Below the pieces are notes generated by a model. It saw nothing but the letters and a program-made list of their open reading frames with translations. It was not told the DNA's origin and ran no database searches. The position numbers and the translations under genes were made by a program. Positions 42,152-51,043 of a DNA stretch of 64,000 bases are shown here, in pieces (position 1 is the stretch's first letter; the number at the start of each line of letters is the position of its first letter). Source of the stretch: Planctomycetota bacterium (GTDB taxonomy: Bacteria; Planctomycetota; UBA1135; GCA-002686595); NCBI GenBank assembly GCA_016712565.1, contig JADJQU010000003.1, forward strand, positions 372,001 through 436,000. Direction: 5' to 3'.

Positions 42152-42179
42152 CCCCACCTCTACCGCCGGAGAGGTGGGG
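42152..42179. repeat. Perfect 10-base inverted repeat between lexA and the ECF sigma gene
   Basis: CCCCACCTCT (42152-42161) and AGAGGTGGGG (42170-42179) with an eight-base loop make a strong hairpin 16 bases past the lexA stop and upstream of the sigma gene on the same strand. No T run follows on the minus strand, so it is not a textbook terminator. It could be a transcript-end structure for lexA or a binding site upstream of the sigma operon. Confidence 0.75.
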
Positions 42180-42194
42180 CAGGTTGCAGAAAAA

Positions 42195-42941
42195 CTAGAA
42201 GCGCCGGATGACGCCCAGGACCACGCCGCGCACCTCGACCGTCGGGGTGTAGATGGGCTCCATGGCGGCATTCGAGGGCTGCAGGCGGATCCGGTCCCGT
42301 TCGCGGTAGATGCGCTTCAGCGTCGCCTCCTCGCCCGGCAGGATCGCCACGACCATCTCGCCGTCCCGGGCCGTCTCGCGCCGCTCGACCAGCACGATGT
42401 CGCCGTCGCGGATGCCGTCGTCGATCATCGACGATCCGCGGACCCGCAGGGCGTACACGTCGGAGCCGGGAGGCACGAGGTCGCTCAGTTCGAGCTCCTC
42501 ACGGTCCTCCAAGGCCTCGATCGGAGCGCCCGCCGCGATCCTGCCCAGGATCGGAATCACGAGCCCGGGCGCAGCGGCCGGGTGGCTGCCCGACGTTCCG
42601 TCGGTGCCCCTGCCCTGGGCCAGGGCCGTCAGCTGCAGGCCGCGGCTCACGTTTTTCGCGGCCCTGGCCAGCAGTCCCTTGCGCTCCAACTCGGCCACAT
42701 GGCCGAAGATCGTCACCTTGTTGACGTCGAAGTGCTGGGCCACCTCCTCCAGGGTCGGGCTGATGCCTTCGCGCCCGACGTACTCCTGATAGAAGTCGAG
42801 AATCTGGCGTTGGCGCTTGGTGAGGGCGGGGTGCCGGGAGCTTGGTTCACGGTGTTTCTGGGCGGTGGAGGAGGGGGGACGATCGTGACGGGGCGACCGG
42901 TCCGGACACTCCGGGGAGTGCTCGCGACCGGGGCCGTGCAC
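42195..42941 (-). CDS. lexA: LexA repressor
   Basis: LexA represses SOS genes and cleaves itself when RecA is activated. The winged-helix domain is LTKRQRQILDFYQEYVGREGISPTLEEVAQHF and HVAELERKGLL. The cleavage site is Ala137-Gly138 (RIAAGAP). The catalytic dyad is Ser171 (RGSSMIDDG) and Lys209 (EEATLKR). The length of 248 exceeds the usual ~200-230 because ~38 residues precede LTKRQ, so the true start may be downstream of the GTG at 42941, although no better start codon is in frame. Recognition helix sequence FDVNKVTIFGHV differs from the Escherichia coli type, so its operator cannot be predicted from that model. A tiny membrane ORF ends six bases upstream. Confidence 0.93.
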   Translation of the reverse strand: MHGPGREHSPECPDRSPRHDRPPSSTAQKHREPSSRHPALTKRQRQILDFYQEYVGREGISPTLEEVAQHFDVNKVTIFGHVAELERKGLLARAAKNVSRGLQLTALAQGRGTDGTSGSHPAAAPGLVIPILGRIAAGAPIEALEDREELELSDLVPPGSDVYALRVRGSSMIDDGIRDGDIVLVERRETARDGEMVVAILPGEEATLKRIYRERDRIRLQPSNAAMEPIYTPTVEVRGVVLGVIRRF

Positions 42942-42947
42942 CAGGAT

Positions 42948-43034
42948 TCAAAAGAGGAAGGTCATGCCGATCAGCACGGCGAAGAAGAGCGCGGTGAGTC
43001 CATCCTTGCGAGCAAACTCGATTGCCTGTGCCAT
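42948..43034 (-). CDS. Possible 28-aa single-span membrane peptide directly upstream of lexA
   Basis: A short frame from ATG 43034 to TGA 42948 encodes MAQAIEFARKDG followed by a hydrophobic stretch ending in Phe (LTALFFAVLIGMTFLF). The composition is that of a small membrane protein, not random high-GC sequence. It ends six bases before the lexA start, so it may act as a leader ORF coupling translation or as a small SOS-linked membrane peptide. I recognise no family, and there is no clear ribosome binding site. Confidence 0.45.
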   Translation of the reverse strand: MAQAIEFARKDGLTALFFAVLIGMTFLF

Positions 43035-43671
43035 GGGAGGTTCGCCTTGTGGTAGGGGTCAATGCCAGTGTCAGGTTCGGATTTCGATCGGGTACCCGTT
43101 CCGGCGGCCGGCTCGAGGAAGAGGAGGAGTCGGCTGCCGGGCAGGCTGTTCGGGGGGACCCGCCCGGCCGCCGGCCGAGGGGAGGGGTGGTCCTGATGGG
43201 GCCCCGGACAGCCTCCGGGCGGGTCTCCCCCGAACATCCACCGAATCTATCGGCGGGGACCCATGACGGTGGCGGAAATTCCGTGAAAAGTTAGGGCAAA
43301 GTTCTGGAAGCGGCCCTGGCGGGGTCAAGAAGGCCTGTTTTCGGGCCCAGGGAGGCGCCGGAGACCCCGGGAATTCCGAGGGAGGGGGCGGGATCCGGGC
43401 TGCTGGGCCCCTCCGCGTCGGTCCCACCTGGTCCCCGGGTTCGGGGGCCGGCCACTGCCCGTCACCCTTCCGACCGGGCCCTACCGCCGTCGGCTACCCG
43501 CGCCCGTGCCACGCGCCGGCCCTCGGGCACCCCGTCGAACGTCGCGCATCGCCCGGCCCCTCCGGGCGGGGAAGCTGGAATCGTCCGGTTCCCTACCCGC
43601 GCGGGGCGTGGTGGGGGCTGGTCGGGTCTACAATCGGTCGCCTCTCCCAGCCACGCCGGAACCCAGCCTCG
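43035..43671. other. Divergent intergenic region between lexA and nadB
   Basis: About 640 bases with no supported gene; the open frames here are Pro/Arg-rich. The segment 43267-43310 (GGCGGAAATTCC to AAAGTTCTGG) is AT-richer. GGTTCG occurs at 43039-43044 and 43074-43079, reading CGAACC on the lexA strand, but no full LexA palindrome is seen. TACAAT at 43629-43634, 38 bases before the nadB start, is a plausible -10 box without a convincing -35 box. Confidence 0.4.
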
Positions 43672-45369
43672 TTGAAGACCCCCGCGCTCGAGTTCTCTCG
43701 CACCCTGACTCCCTTCCAGGCGCGACGGCTGGCCCTGTATCGCTTCGACGTGGTGGTCCTGGGCACGGGTGCGGCGGGGGCCACGGCGGCGCTGGCGGCG
43801 GCCCGTTCCGGTCGCACCGTGGCTCTGATCGCCAAGGACCAGCCCTCGGAGACCAACACGAACTACGCCCAGGGGGGCGTGGCGGCGGTGCTGGGCCCGG
43901 AGGACTCCCTGGAGTCCCACCGCGCCGACACCCTGGCCCTGGGTTGCGGCCTGTGCGAGCCCGAGGTCGTGGAGCGCGTCGTGAACGGCGGTCCAGTGGC
44001 CATCGAGCGCCTGCGGGCGCTGGGGGCGGAGTTCGACGCGGACTCCCGGGGCCGCCTGGATCTCTCGCGCGAGGGCGGCCATTCCCACGCGCGCATCGTG
44101 CACTCCCACGGGGCGGCCACGGGGCTCGAGATCCAGCGCACGCTTTCGCGGGCGGTGGCCTCCAACCCCGAGATCGCCGTCTTCGAGAAGTGCTTCGCGG
44201 TGGACCTCTTGACGGCGCAGCAATCCGGCGGGAGCTCGATCACCGGGGTCCTGTGCCAGACGCAGCGGGGCGAGCTCGTGGTCTTCGGCGCGAGCCAGGT
44301 GATTCTGGCCACGGGCGGCGGCGGCCAGCTCTATCGCGAGACCACCAATCCGACGATCGCCACGGGCGACGGCGTCGCCATGGCCTTCCGCGCGGGAGCC
44401 CGCGTGCGCGACCTGGAGTTCTTCCAGTTCCACCCCACCTGCCTGTACATCGCGGGCGCGGCGCGGGTCCTGATCAGCGAGATCGTGCGCGGCGAGGGCG
44501 GCGTGCTGCGCGACAAGCGCGGCGTGCGCTTCATGCCCGAGTACCACAAGAGCGCCGAGCTGGCTCCCCGGGACGTGGTTTCGCGGGCCTGCTTCGATCG
44601 CATGGTGCGCACGGGGGACACCAACGTGTACTTGGACCTGTCCCAGCTCGACCGCGATCCGCACCAGTTGTTCCCGGGCATCAGCCGCATCTGTCGCTAC
44701 TTCAAGATCGACATCGCCAAGGATCCGATCCCGGTGCGCCCCGGGGCCCACTACATGATCGGCGGCGTGCGCGTGGATCTCGACGGACGCACGGACATCG
44801 AGGGCCTGTGGGCCGTGGGGGAGTGCGCCAGCACGGGGCTCCACGGCGCGAACCGCATGGGCTCCAACTCGCTCCTGGAGGGTTTGGTCCTGGGAGAGGT
44901 GGCCGGACGACAGGCCGCCGGCGAGGTGTGCCGCGATCGTTCCTCGCCGGCCGAGAGCGAGCTCGCCCCCGCGCGGGCGGCGATGCCCGCCGACGTGCGG
45001 CTCTCCATCGAGGACCTGACCTACTCGCTCAAGTCGCTGATGTGGCGCCAAATGGGCATCGAGCGCACCGAGGGAGCGATCCAGGACGCCCTGACCAAGC
45101 TCGAATTCTGGACGCGCGCGGTGTCGGGCCTCGGTTCCGGCGACACGAAGTCCTGGGAGCTGGTCAACATGCTGACCCTGGCGCGCCTCGCCTCCGAGAG
45201 CGCTCTGTGCCGCACCGAATCGCGCGGCACCCACTTCCGCGCCGACCATCCGCTCCAGGATCCTCTCTGGCGCGCCCACACCAACCTGCGGGCGGCGTTC
45301 GACGGCGACACGATCCGCGGGCTGATCCACGAGCGTGAGACCGTGCGCGATTCGGCCCTCGTCGGATGA
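43672..45369 (+). CDS. nadB: L-aspartate oxidase NadB
   Basis: NadB oxidises L-aspartate to iminoaspartate with FAD, the first step of de novo NAD synthesis. The 565-residue protein has the FAD-binding VVVLGTGAAGATAALAAA, TNTNYAQGGVAAVL, the active-site REGGHSHARIVH, ATGGGGQLYRETTNP, FFQFHPTCLYI, HYMIGGVRVDLDGRT and the C-terminal GLHGANRMGSNSLLEGLV. A TTG at 43672 is the apparent start. It overlaps hflX by ATGA. No nadA or nadC lies nearby. Confidence 0.95.
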   Translation: MKTPALEFSRTLTPFQARRLALYRFDVVVLGTGAAGATAALAAARSGRTVALIAKDQPSETNTNYAQGGVAAVLGPEDSLESHRADTLALGCGLCEPEVVERVVNGGPVAIERLRALGAEFDADSRGRLDLSREGGHSHARIVHSHGAATGLEIQRTLSRAVASNPEIAVFEKCFAVDLLTAQQSGGSSITGVLCQTQRGELVVFGASQVILATGGGGQLYRETTNPTIATGDGVAMAFRAGARVRDLEFFQFHPTCLYIAGAARVLISEIVRGEGGVLRDKRGVRFMPEYHKSAELAPRDVVSRACFDRMVRTGDTNVYLDLSQLDRDPHQLFPGISRICRYFKIDIAKDPIPVRPGAHYMIGGVRVDLDGRTDIEGLWAVGECASTGLHGANRMGSNSLLEGLVLGEVAGRQAAGEVCRDRSSPAESELAPARAAMPADVRLSIEDLTYSLKSLMWRQMGIERTEGAIQDALTKLEFWTRAVSGLGSGDTKSWELVNMLTLARLASESALCRTESRGTHFRADHPLQDPLWRAHTNLRAAFDGDTIRGLIHERETVRDSALVG

Positions 45370-46727
45370 GTCGATCCCAAAAGAGCACGCGGCCGACCGC
45401 CAAGCCGCGCGAGCGCGTGCTCGTCTGCGGAGTGCTGATGCCCGGTCAGGCCGAGGAGCACGACGGTCCGCTGTCGGAGCTGCGCGAGCTGCTGCGCGCC
45501 TCGGACGTGGAGCCCATCGGCTCCGGCATCGTGCAGAGGAAGGACACGCCCGACCCGGCGACCCTGATGGGCAAGGGCAAGGTGGCGGAAATCGCCGCGG
45601 AGGTGGAGCTCCTGGAGCCCGACGCCGTGGCGGTGGACAACGACCTCTCGCCCGCCCACATCCGCAACCTGGAGAAGGCCTGGGGCGTGCGAGTGCTCGA
45701 TCGCAGCGAGGTGATCCTCGACATCTTCGCCCGCCGCGCGCGGACCAGCCAGGCGCGCCTGCAAGTGGAGCTGGCCCAGGCGGAATACCTGCTGCCGCGG
45801 CTCAAGCGCATGTGGACCCACCTGGAGCGCATGGAGGGCGCGGTGGGCACGCGCGGTCCCGGCGAGACGCAGCTGGAGACCGACAAGCGCCTGCTGCGCA
45901 AGCGCGTGCAGGACCTGAAGCGCGAACTCGAGGGCATCGCCGAGCGGCGTCAACGGGAGGTGCGCTCGCGCTCGGATCAGTTCACGGTGGGCCTGGTGGG
46001 GTACACCAACGCGGGCAAGTCGACCTTGCTCAACCGCCTGACCGGGGCCGAGGAGTTGGCGGCGGACATGCTCTTCGCCACGTTGGACACTCGCACGCGC
46101 CAGTGGCGCCTGCCCGACAGCCGGGCGGTGCTCTTGTCCGACACGGTCGGATTCCTGCAGCGGCTGCCGCACCACCTGGTGGCCTCGTTCCAAGCCACCC
46201 TGGCGGAGACCCTGCACGCGGACCTCCTGCTGCACGTGGTGGACGCTTCCCATCCGGACGCATCCACCCAGCTCGAGGCCGTGGATCGGGTGCTCGACGA
46301 GTTCGCCTGGACCGACCGGCGCGAAGTGCTGGTGTTCAACAAGATCGACCGCGTGCCGGAGCCGCTCTCCCTGCACTCGCTGGCCGTGGGCCGCAAGAAC
46401 GAGGTGGTCTTCGTCAGCGCCGTCACGGGCGAGGGCCTGGGGCGCCTGACCGAGCTCGTGATGCGCGAGTTGGACAGTCGGGCGATCACCGCACGGCTCA
46501 GGGTCCCCCTGGCGGACGGCCGCAGCGCCGCCCTGGCGCGGGCCAGCGGAGGGGTGCAGTCGGAAGAGCTGGTGGGGGAGGAGTCCCTGACCCTGGTGCT
46601 CAAGCTCTCCCAGGGCTCGCTCGGCAACCTTCGCCGCTCCCTGGGGGCGGCCGTGGAGGTCGAGATCCTGGGCGGCGGTCGCGACGTCAGCGAGCGCACC
46701 CTGGCGGGCGAGCGCCGCGGCCGTTGA
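45366..46727 (+). CDS. hflX: Ribosome-splitting GTPase HflX
   Basis: HflX binds the 50S subunit and splits stalled ribosomes. The N-terminal HflX domain (ELRELLRASDVEPIGSGIVQR, LMGKGKVAEIAAEV, RNLEKAWGVRVLDRSEVILDIFARRA, GPGETQLETDKRLL) is followed by the GTPase domain: G1 VGYTNAGKSTLLN, G3 DTVGFLQRLP, G4 NKID. The length of 453 is typical. It overlaps nadB by four bases and ends convergent with the LysM gene. Confidence 0.96.
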   Translation: MSRSQKSTRPTAKPRERVLVCGVLMPGQAEEHDGPLSELRELLRASDVEPIGSGIVQRKDTPDPATLMGKGKVAEIAAEVELLEPDAVAVDNDLSPAHIRNLEKAWGVRVLDRSEVILDIFARRARTSQARLQVELAQAEYLLPRLKRMWTHLERMEGAVGTRGPGETQLETDKRLLRKRVQDLKRELEGIAERRQREVRSRSDQFTVGLVGYTNAGKSTLLNRLTGAEELAADMLFATLDTRTRQWRLPDSRAVLLSDTVGFLQRLPHHLVASFQATLAETLHADLLLHVVDASHPDASTQLEAVDRVLDEFAWTDRREVLVFNKIDRVPEPLSLHSLAVGRKNEVVFVSAVTGEGLGRLTELVMRELDSRAITARLRVPLADGRSAALARASGGVQSEELVGEESLTLVLKLSQGSLGNLRRSLGAAVEVEILGGGRDVSERTLAGERRGR

Positions 46728-46769
46728 CCGCGAGCCGGGCCTGCCGGGCGAGCCGGGCGGAACCGTGGT

Positions 46770-47279
46770 CTACTGGGCCTTCAGCACCACGCCCAGCCGC
46801 TCCAGCGTCGGCAGCTTGAGCTTCATTCCCGCGCGCATGGCGTTCGCGTCCTTGAGGCCGTTGTAGGCGGCCAGCTTGGACACCAGATCGGCGGGCGAAT
46901 GCCCGTAGTGGGCCTGTGCGATCTTGGAGAGCGACTGCCCGGGGTTCACCGTCAGCTCGAAATCCCCCAGGGCGGGGGGCGGGGCCGTGCCCGGCTTGGG
47001 CGCCGGTCCGGGCGCGGGCGGCTTCGCCACCGGGCCCGCCGACCCGCCGGGGGACTGCTGTGCGCCGGGCGCCAGTGGAGCGGCGCCCGAAGGGCGACCG
47101 ATCACCACGTTCGCCTGGCCCGGGCCCAGGAGGCCGCTCTGGGTCAGGGCGGCCTGACCCGAGGCCAGTTCCAGGGCCAGGGCGCGTTCCTCGCGCAGCC
47201 GCGTCGTGCGCGTTTGCTGCCAGACCGCCGCCGCGCCGAACAGGCAGGCGAGGATCAGGACCAGGATCAGGGAGCGCAT
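46770..47279 (-). CDS. Membrane-anchored LysM-domain protein (169 aa)
   Basis: A single N-terminal membrane segment (LILVLILACLFGAAAVW) is followed by a Pro/Gly/Ala-rich linker and one C-terminal LysM domain (FELTVNPGQSLSKIAQAHYG, then SKLAAYNGLKDANAMRAGMKLKLP). LysM domains bind peptidoglycan N-acetylglucosamine, so I infer an inner-membrane protein reaching the cell wall. The ATG at 47279 is chosen to start at the membrane segment. It follows secDF by 13 bases on the same strand. Confidence 0.85.
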   Translation of the reverse strand: MRSLILVLILACLFGAAAVWQQTRTTRLREERALALELASGQAALTQSGLLGPGQANVVIGRPSGAAPLAPGAQQSPGGSAGPVAKPPAPGPAPKPGTAPPPALGDFELTVNPGQSLSKIAQAHYGHSPADLVSKLAAYNGLKDANAMRAGMKLKLPTLERLGVVLKAQ

Positions 47280-47292
47280 GCCTGCGGGCGGC

Positions 47293-50200
47293 TCAGCTCG
47301 CCGCCGGCTTGCTCGCTCCACCGGCGCGACCCAGCTGTTCCTCGGCCTTGCGGGCCTCGTCGTCCTTGCGCATCTGGCGCTTTTCCAGCCAGATGAAGAC
47401 CGGGGCCGCGATGTAGATCGAGGAGAACGTGCCGCCGATGATGCCGAACATCATGGCGTAGGAGAAGCCTTCCAGCACGTTGCCGGTGCCGAGGTTGAAG
47501 ATCAGCACGATGAAGATCGTGGCCACGGCCAGCGACGTGATCACCGTTCGCGAGAGGGTCTCGTTGATCGACAGGTTGACGATCTCCTCCAGCGTGCCCT
47601 TGCGCCGCGGCAGGTTCTCGCGGATGCGGTCGAACACGACGATCTTGTCGTTGATCGAGTAGCCCACGATCGTCAAGAACACCGCGATGGTGCCCATGTC
47701 GAACTCGATGTGCACCGAGGGGATGGCGATCAGGAGCGAAATCGCGCCGACGGTGAAGGAGATGTCGAAGAACAAGGCCGCCACCGCCGCCAGACCGTAG
47801 GAGTACTCCGAGAAGCGCACCCGGATGTAGATCACGGTCATGAACAGGCTCAGGAGCAGGGCGCGGATCGCCGAGTCCCGCAACTCGCGCACGACCTGGC
47901 GGCCGATGACGCTCGATTCAGGAATCTGCTCGGTGAGCTTCATCACCTTGCCGGTGGTATCGGATTCGCCCACGAAGGCTCCGGCCACCAGGGTCGGCAG
48001 GCTGTCGTCGAGGATGCCGGCCCTGGCCGTGCCCGTGAACTTCACCGTGTCCGGCCGGTCCGCGGAGAGCGGCTCGACCTGGACGTCCTTGAGTTGGGCG
48101 GCGGCTTCGAGCCTCGCCGCGATGTCGGCCGTGGGGTGCGCCGCTTCGAAGTACAGGGTGCCGCTGACGGTCGAAGCGTCCGTGGACTGGACCTGGGAGA
48201 CCTGCAGCCGATCGGGCTGCAGCACGTCCCCCAGGCCGTTGCGCACGATGTCCTTGAAGATCTGCTCGGTGCCCGCCTTGTCCGAGTCCGCGGCCTCGAC
48301 CTTGTACTCGGTCTTGAAGGTGATGCGGAACTGAGTGAAGGCGTCCTCGCCGACCCGCGAGGCGGGCAGGCCGACCACCTCGGCGGAGGAGAACTCGCCG
48401 CCCAGACCCTGGACCTTGGCCCGCAGGTCCGAGGCCGACTCCGGCTTGGCCGTGCGCACGCGAACGGTGGCGCCGCCCAGGAAGTCGATGCCGAGCTTCT
48501 TCTTGTCGTCGAGGATCCCGAACAGCGCGAAGCCGCCGATCACCAGCACCAGGCCGACGCCGACGGCGGCGCGCGACTTGGAGAGGATCGAGTAGTTGGC
48601 GTTGGCGAGCAGGGAGCCCATCTTGAAGGGCTGGTTGGGCCAGCGCTCCAGGTGCCAGTGCACCATGAGGCGCACGACCACCAGGGCGGCGAACATCGAG
48701 GTCAGCACGCCGATGATCAAGGTCACCGCGAAGCCGCGGATCGGACCGGTGCCGACGAAGTAGAGGATCGCGCCCGAGATCACCGTGGTGACGTTGGAGT
48801 CCACGATCGCGCTCAGGGCGTGGCCGAAGCCGGCCTTGGCGGCCTGCATGGGCTTCTTGCCGGCTTCCTGCTCCTCGCGGATGCGCGCGAAGATCAGGAT
48901 GTCGGCGTCCACGGCCATGCCGATGCCGAGGATGATGCCGGCGATGCCGGGCATGGTCAGGATCGCCTGGAAGGCCACCAGGCCGCCCATTTGCATCAGC
49001 AGGTTGATCGCCAGGGCGATCGACGCGTAGACGCCCAGCATGCGGTAGTAGGCGCACATGAACGCCGCCACGAGGGCCAGGGCCAGGGCGCACATGATCC
49101 AGCCCTGCTCCAGGGACTCCAGGCCCAGGGTCGCTCCCACGTCCTCGCGCTGCTGCAGGACCGGCTTGATCTGCAGCGAGCCCGAGCGCAGCACGCTGAC
49201 CATCGAGTCCACCTGCTGGTCGGTGAAGCGGCCGTAGATCTGGGCCTGGCCGGGCAGCTTCTCGCCGATGTTGGCGAAGGAGACGATTTCATCGTTGAGC
49301 ACGATGGCCATCGACTCGTCGACGTGGGCGCCTGTGAAGTCGCCGAAGGGCGCGATGAACTCGGGCTTGGTCTGGAAGCTGACCGCCGGGAAGCCCATGC
49401 GGTCCTGGGACTTGGTCACGCTGGCCAGGCTCGAACCGGTGAAGGTCCACTCCTCCTTCGGCACCTGCAGGGCCTGGAGCCCGCGTTCCTCGCGCGGCAA
49501 GGGCGCGGCGCCCTCGTCCTGGCGGTGGGGGAACCAGCGAATGCCGACCGGCGGGCCGCCCTGCTCCTCGGGCAGCGCGTTGTAGCGGCTGATGGGCACC
49601 TGGGCGTTCTCCGGCTTCTTCAGCCAGTCGACCACCCGCTGGCGCGCCGCGGTGAAGTCCTTGCCCATGGCCTGGAACGTGGCTTCGGTCGCGCCGATGT
49701 AGAAGCGCATGTCGCCCAGTTCGGTGATCAAGCGCTCGATCTGGTCGTCGCTGACCAGCACGACGGTCGAGCCCGCCGGGTGGGCGGCCAGGGAAGTGCC
49801 CGCCTCGCCGCGGTGCTCCACCACCAGGTTGTTGCCCACCCGCGCCGAGTAGCGGATCTTCTCCCGGCCGATCTCGACCACCCCGCCCGCGCCGGGGAAC
49901 TTGGCGTTCAAGTCGGCGCTCTCGGGCAGCAGCTCGATGTCCGCCAGCACGTTGGGCGCCGCGGGGTCGCCCGCCAGTTCCTTGACCGTGGTCGATCGCG
50001 CCTGGACGCCGGTGACCTGCACGCTGCGCGGCAGGGCGATCTCGATGCGGTCCTCGCCCAACTTGCGGATCGTCGGGTTGCGCACGCCCTCCGGGTCGAT
50101 GCGGCTGCGGATGATCGAGATGGTCTCCTCGATCACCTGGTCCTTGGGCTGCGCGCGGTCCAGGGCGCCGTCCCGGTAGGCCTGCTCGAAGTCGAGCCGG

Positions 50201-50331
50201 TAGACCAGGCGCACACCGCCCGCGAGGTCGAGGCCCAGGCGGATCGGCCGGTCCGGCAGGACGAGGAGCAGGACGGAGCCGATCACCAGGGCGGCGATCA
50301 GCAGGAACGTGCGGCGTGCGTTTTCGAGCAT
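47293..50331 (-). CDS. secDF: Fused protein-export membrane protein SecD-SecF (1012 aa)
   Basis: SecDF uses the proton motive force to help complete protein export through SecYEG. The SecD part (about 1-580) has an N-terminal helix, GLDLAGGVRLVYRLD, the large P1 domain and the helix bundle with GMAVDADILIFARIREE (~470-486). The SecF part follows (LGIDFLGGATVRV ~613; helices with VGYSINDKIVVFDRIREN ~888). Both RND signature motifs of each half are intact. Fusion of the two in one chain is known in several phyla. No yajC is adjacent. The downstream LysM gene may share the transcript. Confidence 0.96.
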   Translation of the reverse strand: MLENARRTFLLIAALVIGSVLLLVLPDRPIRLGLDLAGGVRLVYRLDFEQAYRDGALDRAQPKDQVIEETISIIRSRIDPEGVRNPTIRKLGEDRIEIALPRSVQVTGVQARSTTVKELAGDPAAPNVLADIELLPESADLNAKFPGAGGVVEIGREKIRYSARVGNNLVVEHRGEAGTSLAAHPAGSTVVLVSDDQIERLITELGDMRFYIGATEATFQAMGKDFTAARQRVVDWLKKPENAQVPISRYNALPEEQGGPPVGIRWFPHRQDEGAAPLPREERGLQALQVPKEEWTFTGSSLASVTKSQDRMGFPAVSFQTKPEFIAPFGDFTGAHVDESMAIVLNDEIVSFANIGEKLPGQAQIYGRFTDQQVDSMVSVLRSGSLQIKPVLQQREDVGATLGLESLEQGWIMCALALALVAAFMCAYYRMLGVYASIALAINLLMQMGGLVAFQAILTMPGIAGIILGIGMAVDADILIFARIREEQEAGKKPMQAAKAGFGHALSAIVDSNVTTVISGAILYFVGTGPIRGFAVTLIIGVLTSMFAALVVVRLMVHWHLERWPNQPFKMGSLLANANYSILSKSRAAVGVGLVLVIGGFALFGILDDKKKLGIDFLGGATVRVRTAKPESASDLRAKVQGLGGEFSSAEVVGLPASRVGEDAFTQFRITFKTEYKVEAADSDKAGTEQIFKDIVRNGLGDVLQPDRLQVSQVQSTDASTVSGTLYFEAAHPTADIAARLEAAAQLKDVQVEPLSADRPDTVKFTGTARAGILDDSLPTLVAGAFVGESDTTGKVMKLTEQIPESSVIGRQVVRELRDSAIRALLLSLFMTVIYIRVRFSEYSYGLAAVAALFFDISFTVGAISLLIAIPSVHIEFDMGTIAVFLTIVGYSINDKIVVFDRIRENLPRRKGTLEEIVNLSINETLSRTVITSLAVATIFIVLIFNLGTGNVLEGFSYAMMFGIIGGTFSSIYIAAPVFIWLEKRQMRKDDEARKAEEQLGRAGGASKPAAS

Positions 50332-50567
50332 GACGTTGGGGATCCCTAGCGCGTCAGGGTGCGGACCTCACCGAAAGGTGGGACTCGCGCGACGACGGGA
50401 ACGGGCCTGGAGAGGATGCGGGCGGTTGGGGCCTCAGGGAAGAGCGGTGACCCCCAGAAAGGGACCAAGCGCGGCGCCCGGGTCGGACGCAGCGCCTGGG
50501 GAACGGGGATCGCGGGCAGAAGGAGAGTTCGTCCCGGCGCGGCGAAGTCGGCGAACCGACTGCCGGG

Positions 50568-51002
50568 CTAGACCGTGACCTTTTCGGCCTTGGACTTGGA
50601 GCCGGTCGGGGCGGCGGGCGCGGGGGCCGAGCCTTCCTCGGTGGAGTCGTCCTCCCTGCCGCCGAGCACTTCCTTGAGCCGCGTGCGCTTGCCGACGCGG
50701 TCGCGCAGGAAGTAGAGCTTGGAGCGGCGAGTCTCGCCGCGGCGGGAGGAGACCACGTCCTTGACCCGCGGGCTGTGCAGCGGGAAGACGCGCTCGACGC
50801 CCTCGCCCTGGACGATGCGGCGCACCGTCATCGTGCGGCGGATGCCGCGGCCGCGCAGGGCGATCACGGTGCCGATGAAGAGCTGGATCCGCTCCTTCTC
50901 GCCTTCCTTGATGAGGTAGTGCACTTCGACCGAGTCGCCCACCTGGACGTTGGGGAGTTGGGCCTTGCCCAGCTCTTTTTCGAGGGATTGGATCAGGTGC
51001 AT
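50568..51002 (-). CDS. rplS: 50S ribosomal protein L19
   Basis: L19 sits at the 30S-50S interface. The 144-residue protein carries the family core: VQVGDSVEVHYLIKEG, RIQLFIGTVIALRGRGIRRTMTVRRI, GVERVFPLHSPRV and RGETRRSKLYFLRDRVGKRTRLKE. About 30 residues of Ala/Ser/Lys-rich tail follow the normal end. It lies 41 bases downstream of trmD on the same strand, as in most bacteria. Confidence 0.97.
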   Translation of the reverse strand: MHLIQSLEKELGKAQLPNVQVGDSVEVHYLIKEGEKERIQLFIGTVIALRGRGIRRTMTVRRIVQGEGVERVFPLHSPRVKDVVSSRRGETRRSKLYFLRDRVGKRTRLKEVLGGREDDSTEEGSAPAPAAPTGSKSKAEKVTV

Positions 51003-51043
51003 CGGAGTTCTCCAGGCTGCGCGCCGGAGCGCGCGGGTCAGTC

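Noticed and set aside
43035..43110. CGAACC half-sites upstream of lexA as a LexA box
   Set aside because: Two half-sites 35 bases apart in direct orientation do not make the CGAAC-N4-GTTCG palindrome or any other known SOS box.
43071..43427. Minus-strand frame of 118 codons in the lexA-nadB gap
   Set aside because: Pro/Arg/Gly-rich throughout, no motif, no ribosome binding site; looks like high-GC noise.
47206..50349. Plus-strand open frame of ~1,047 codons, rich in His, Asp, Gln and Arg
   Set aside because: It lies antisense to secDF, whose motifs are unmistakable. The composition is what the complement of a high-GC membrane protein gene yields.
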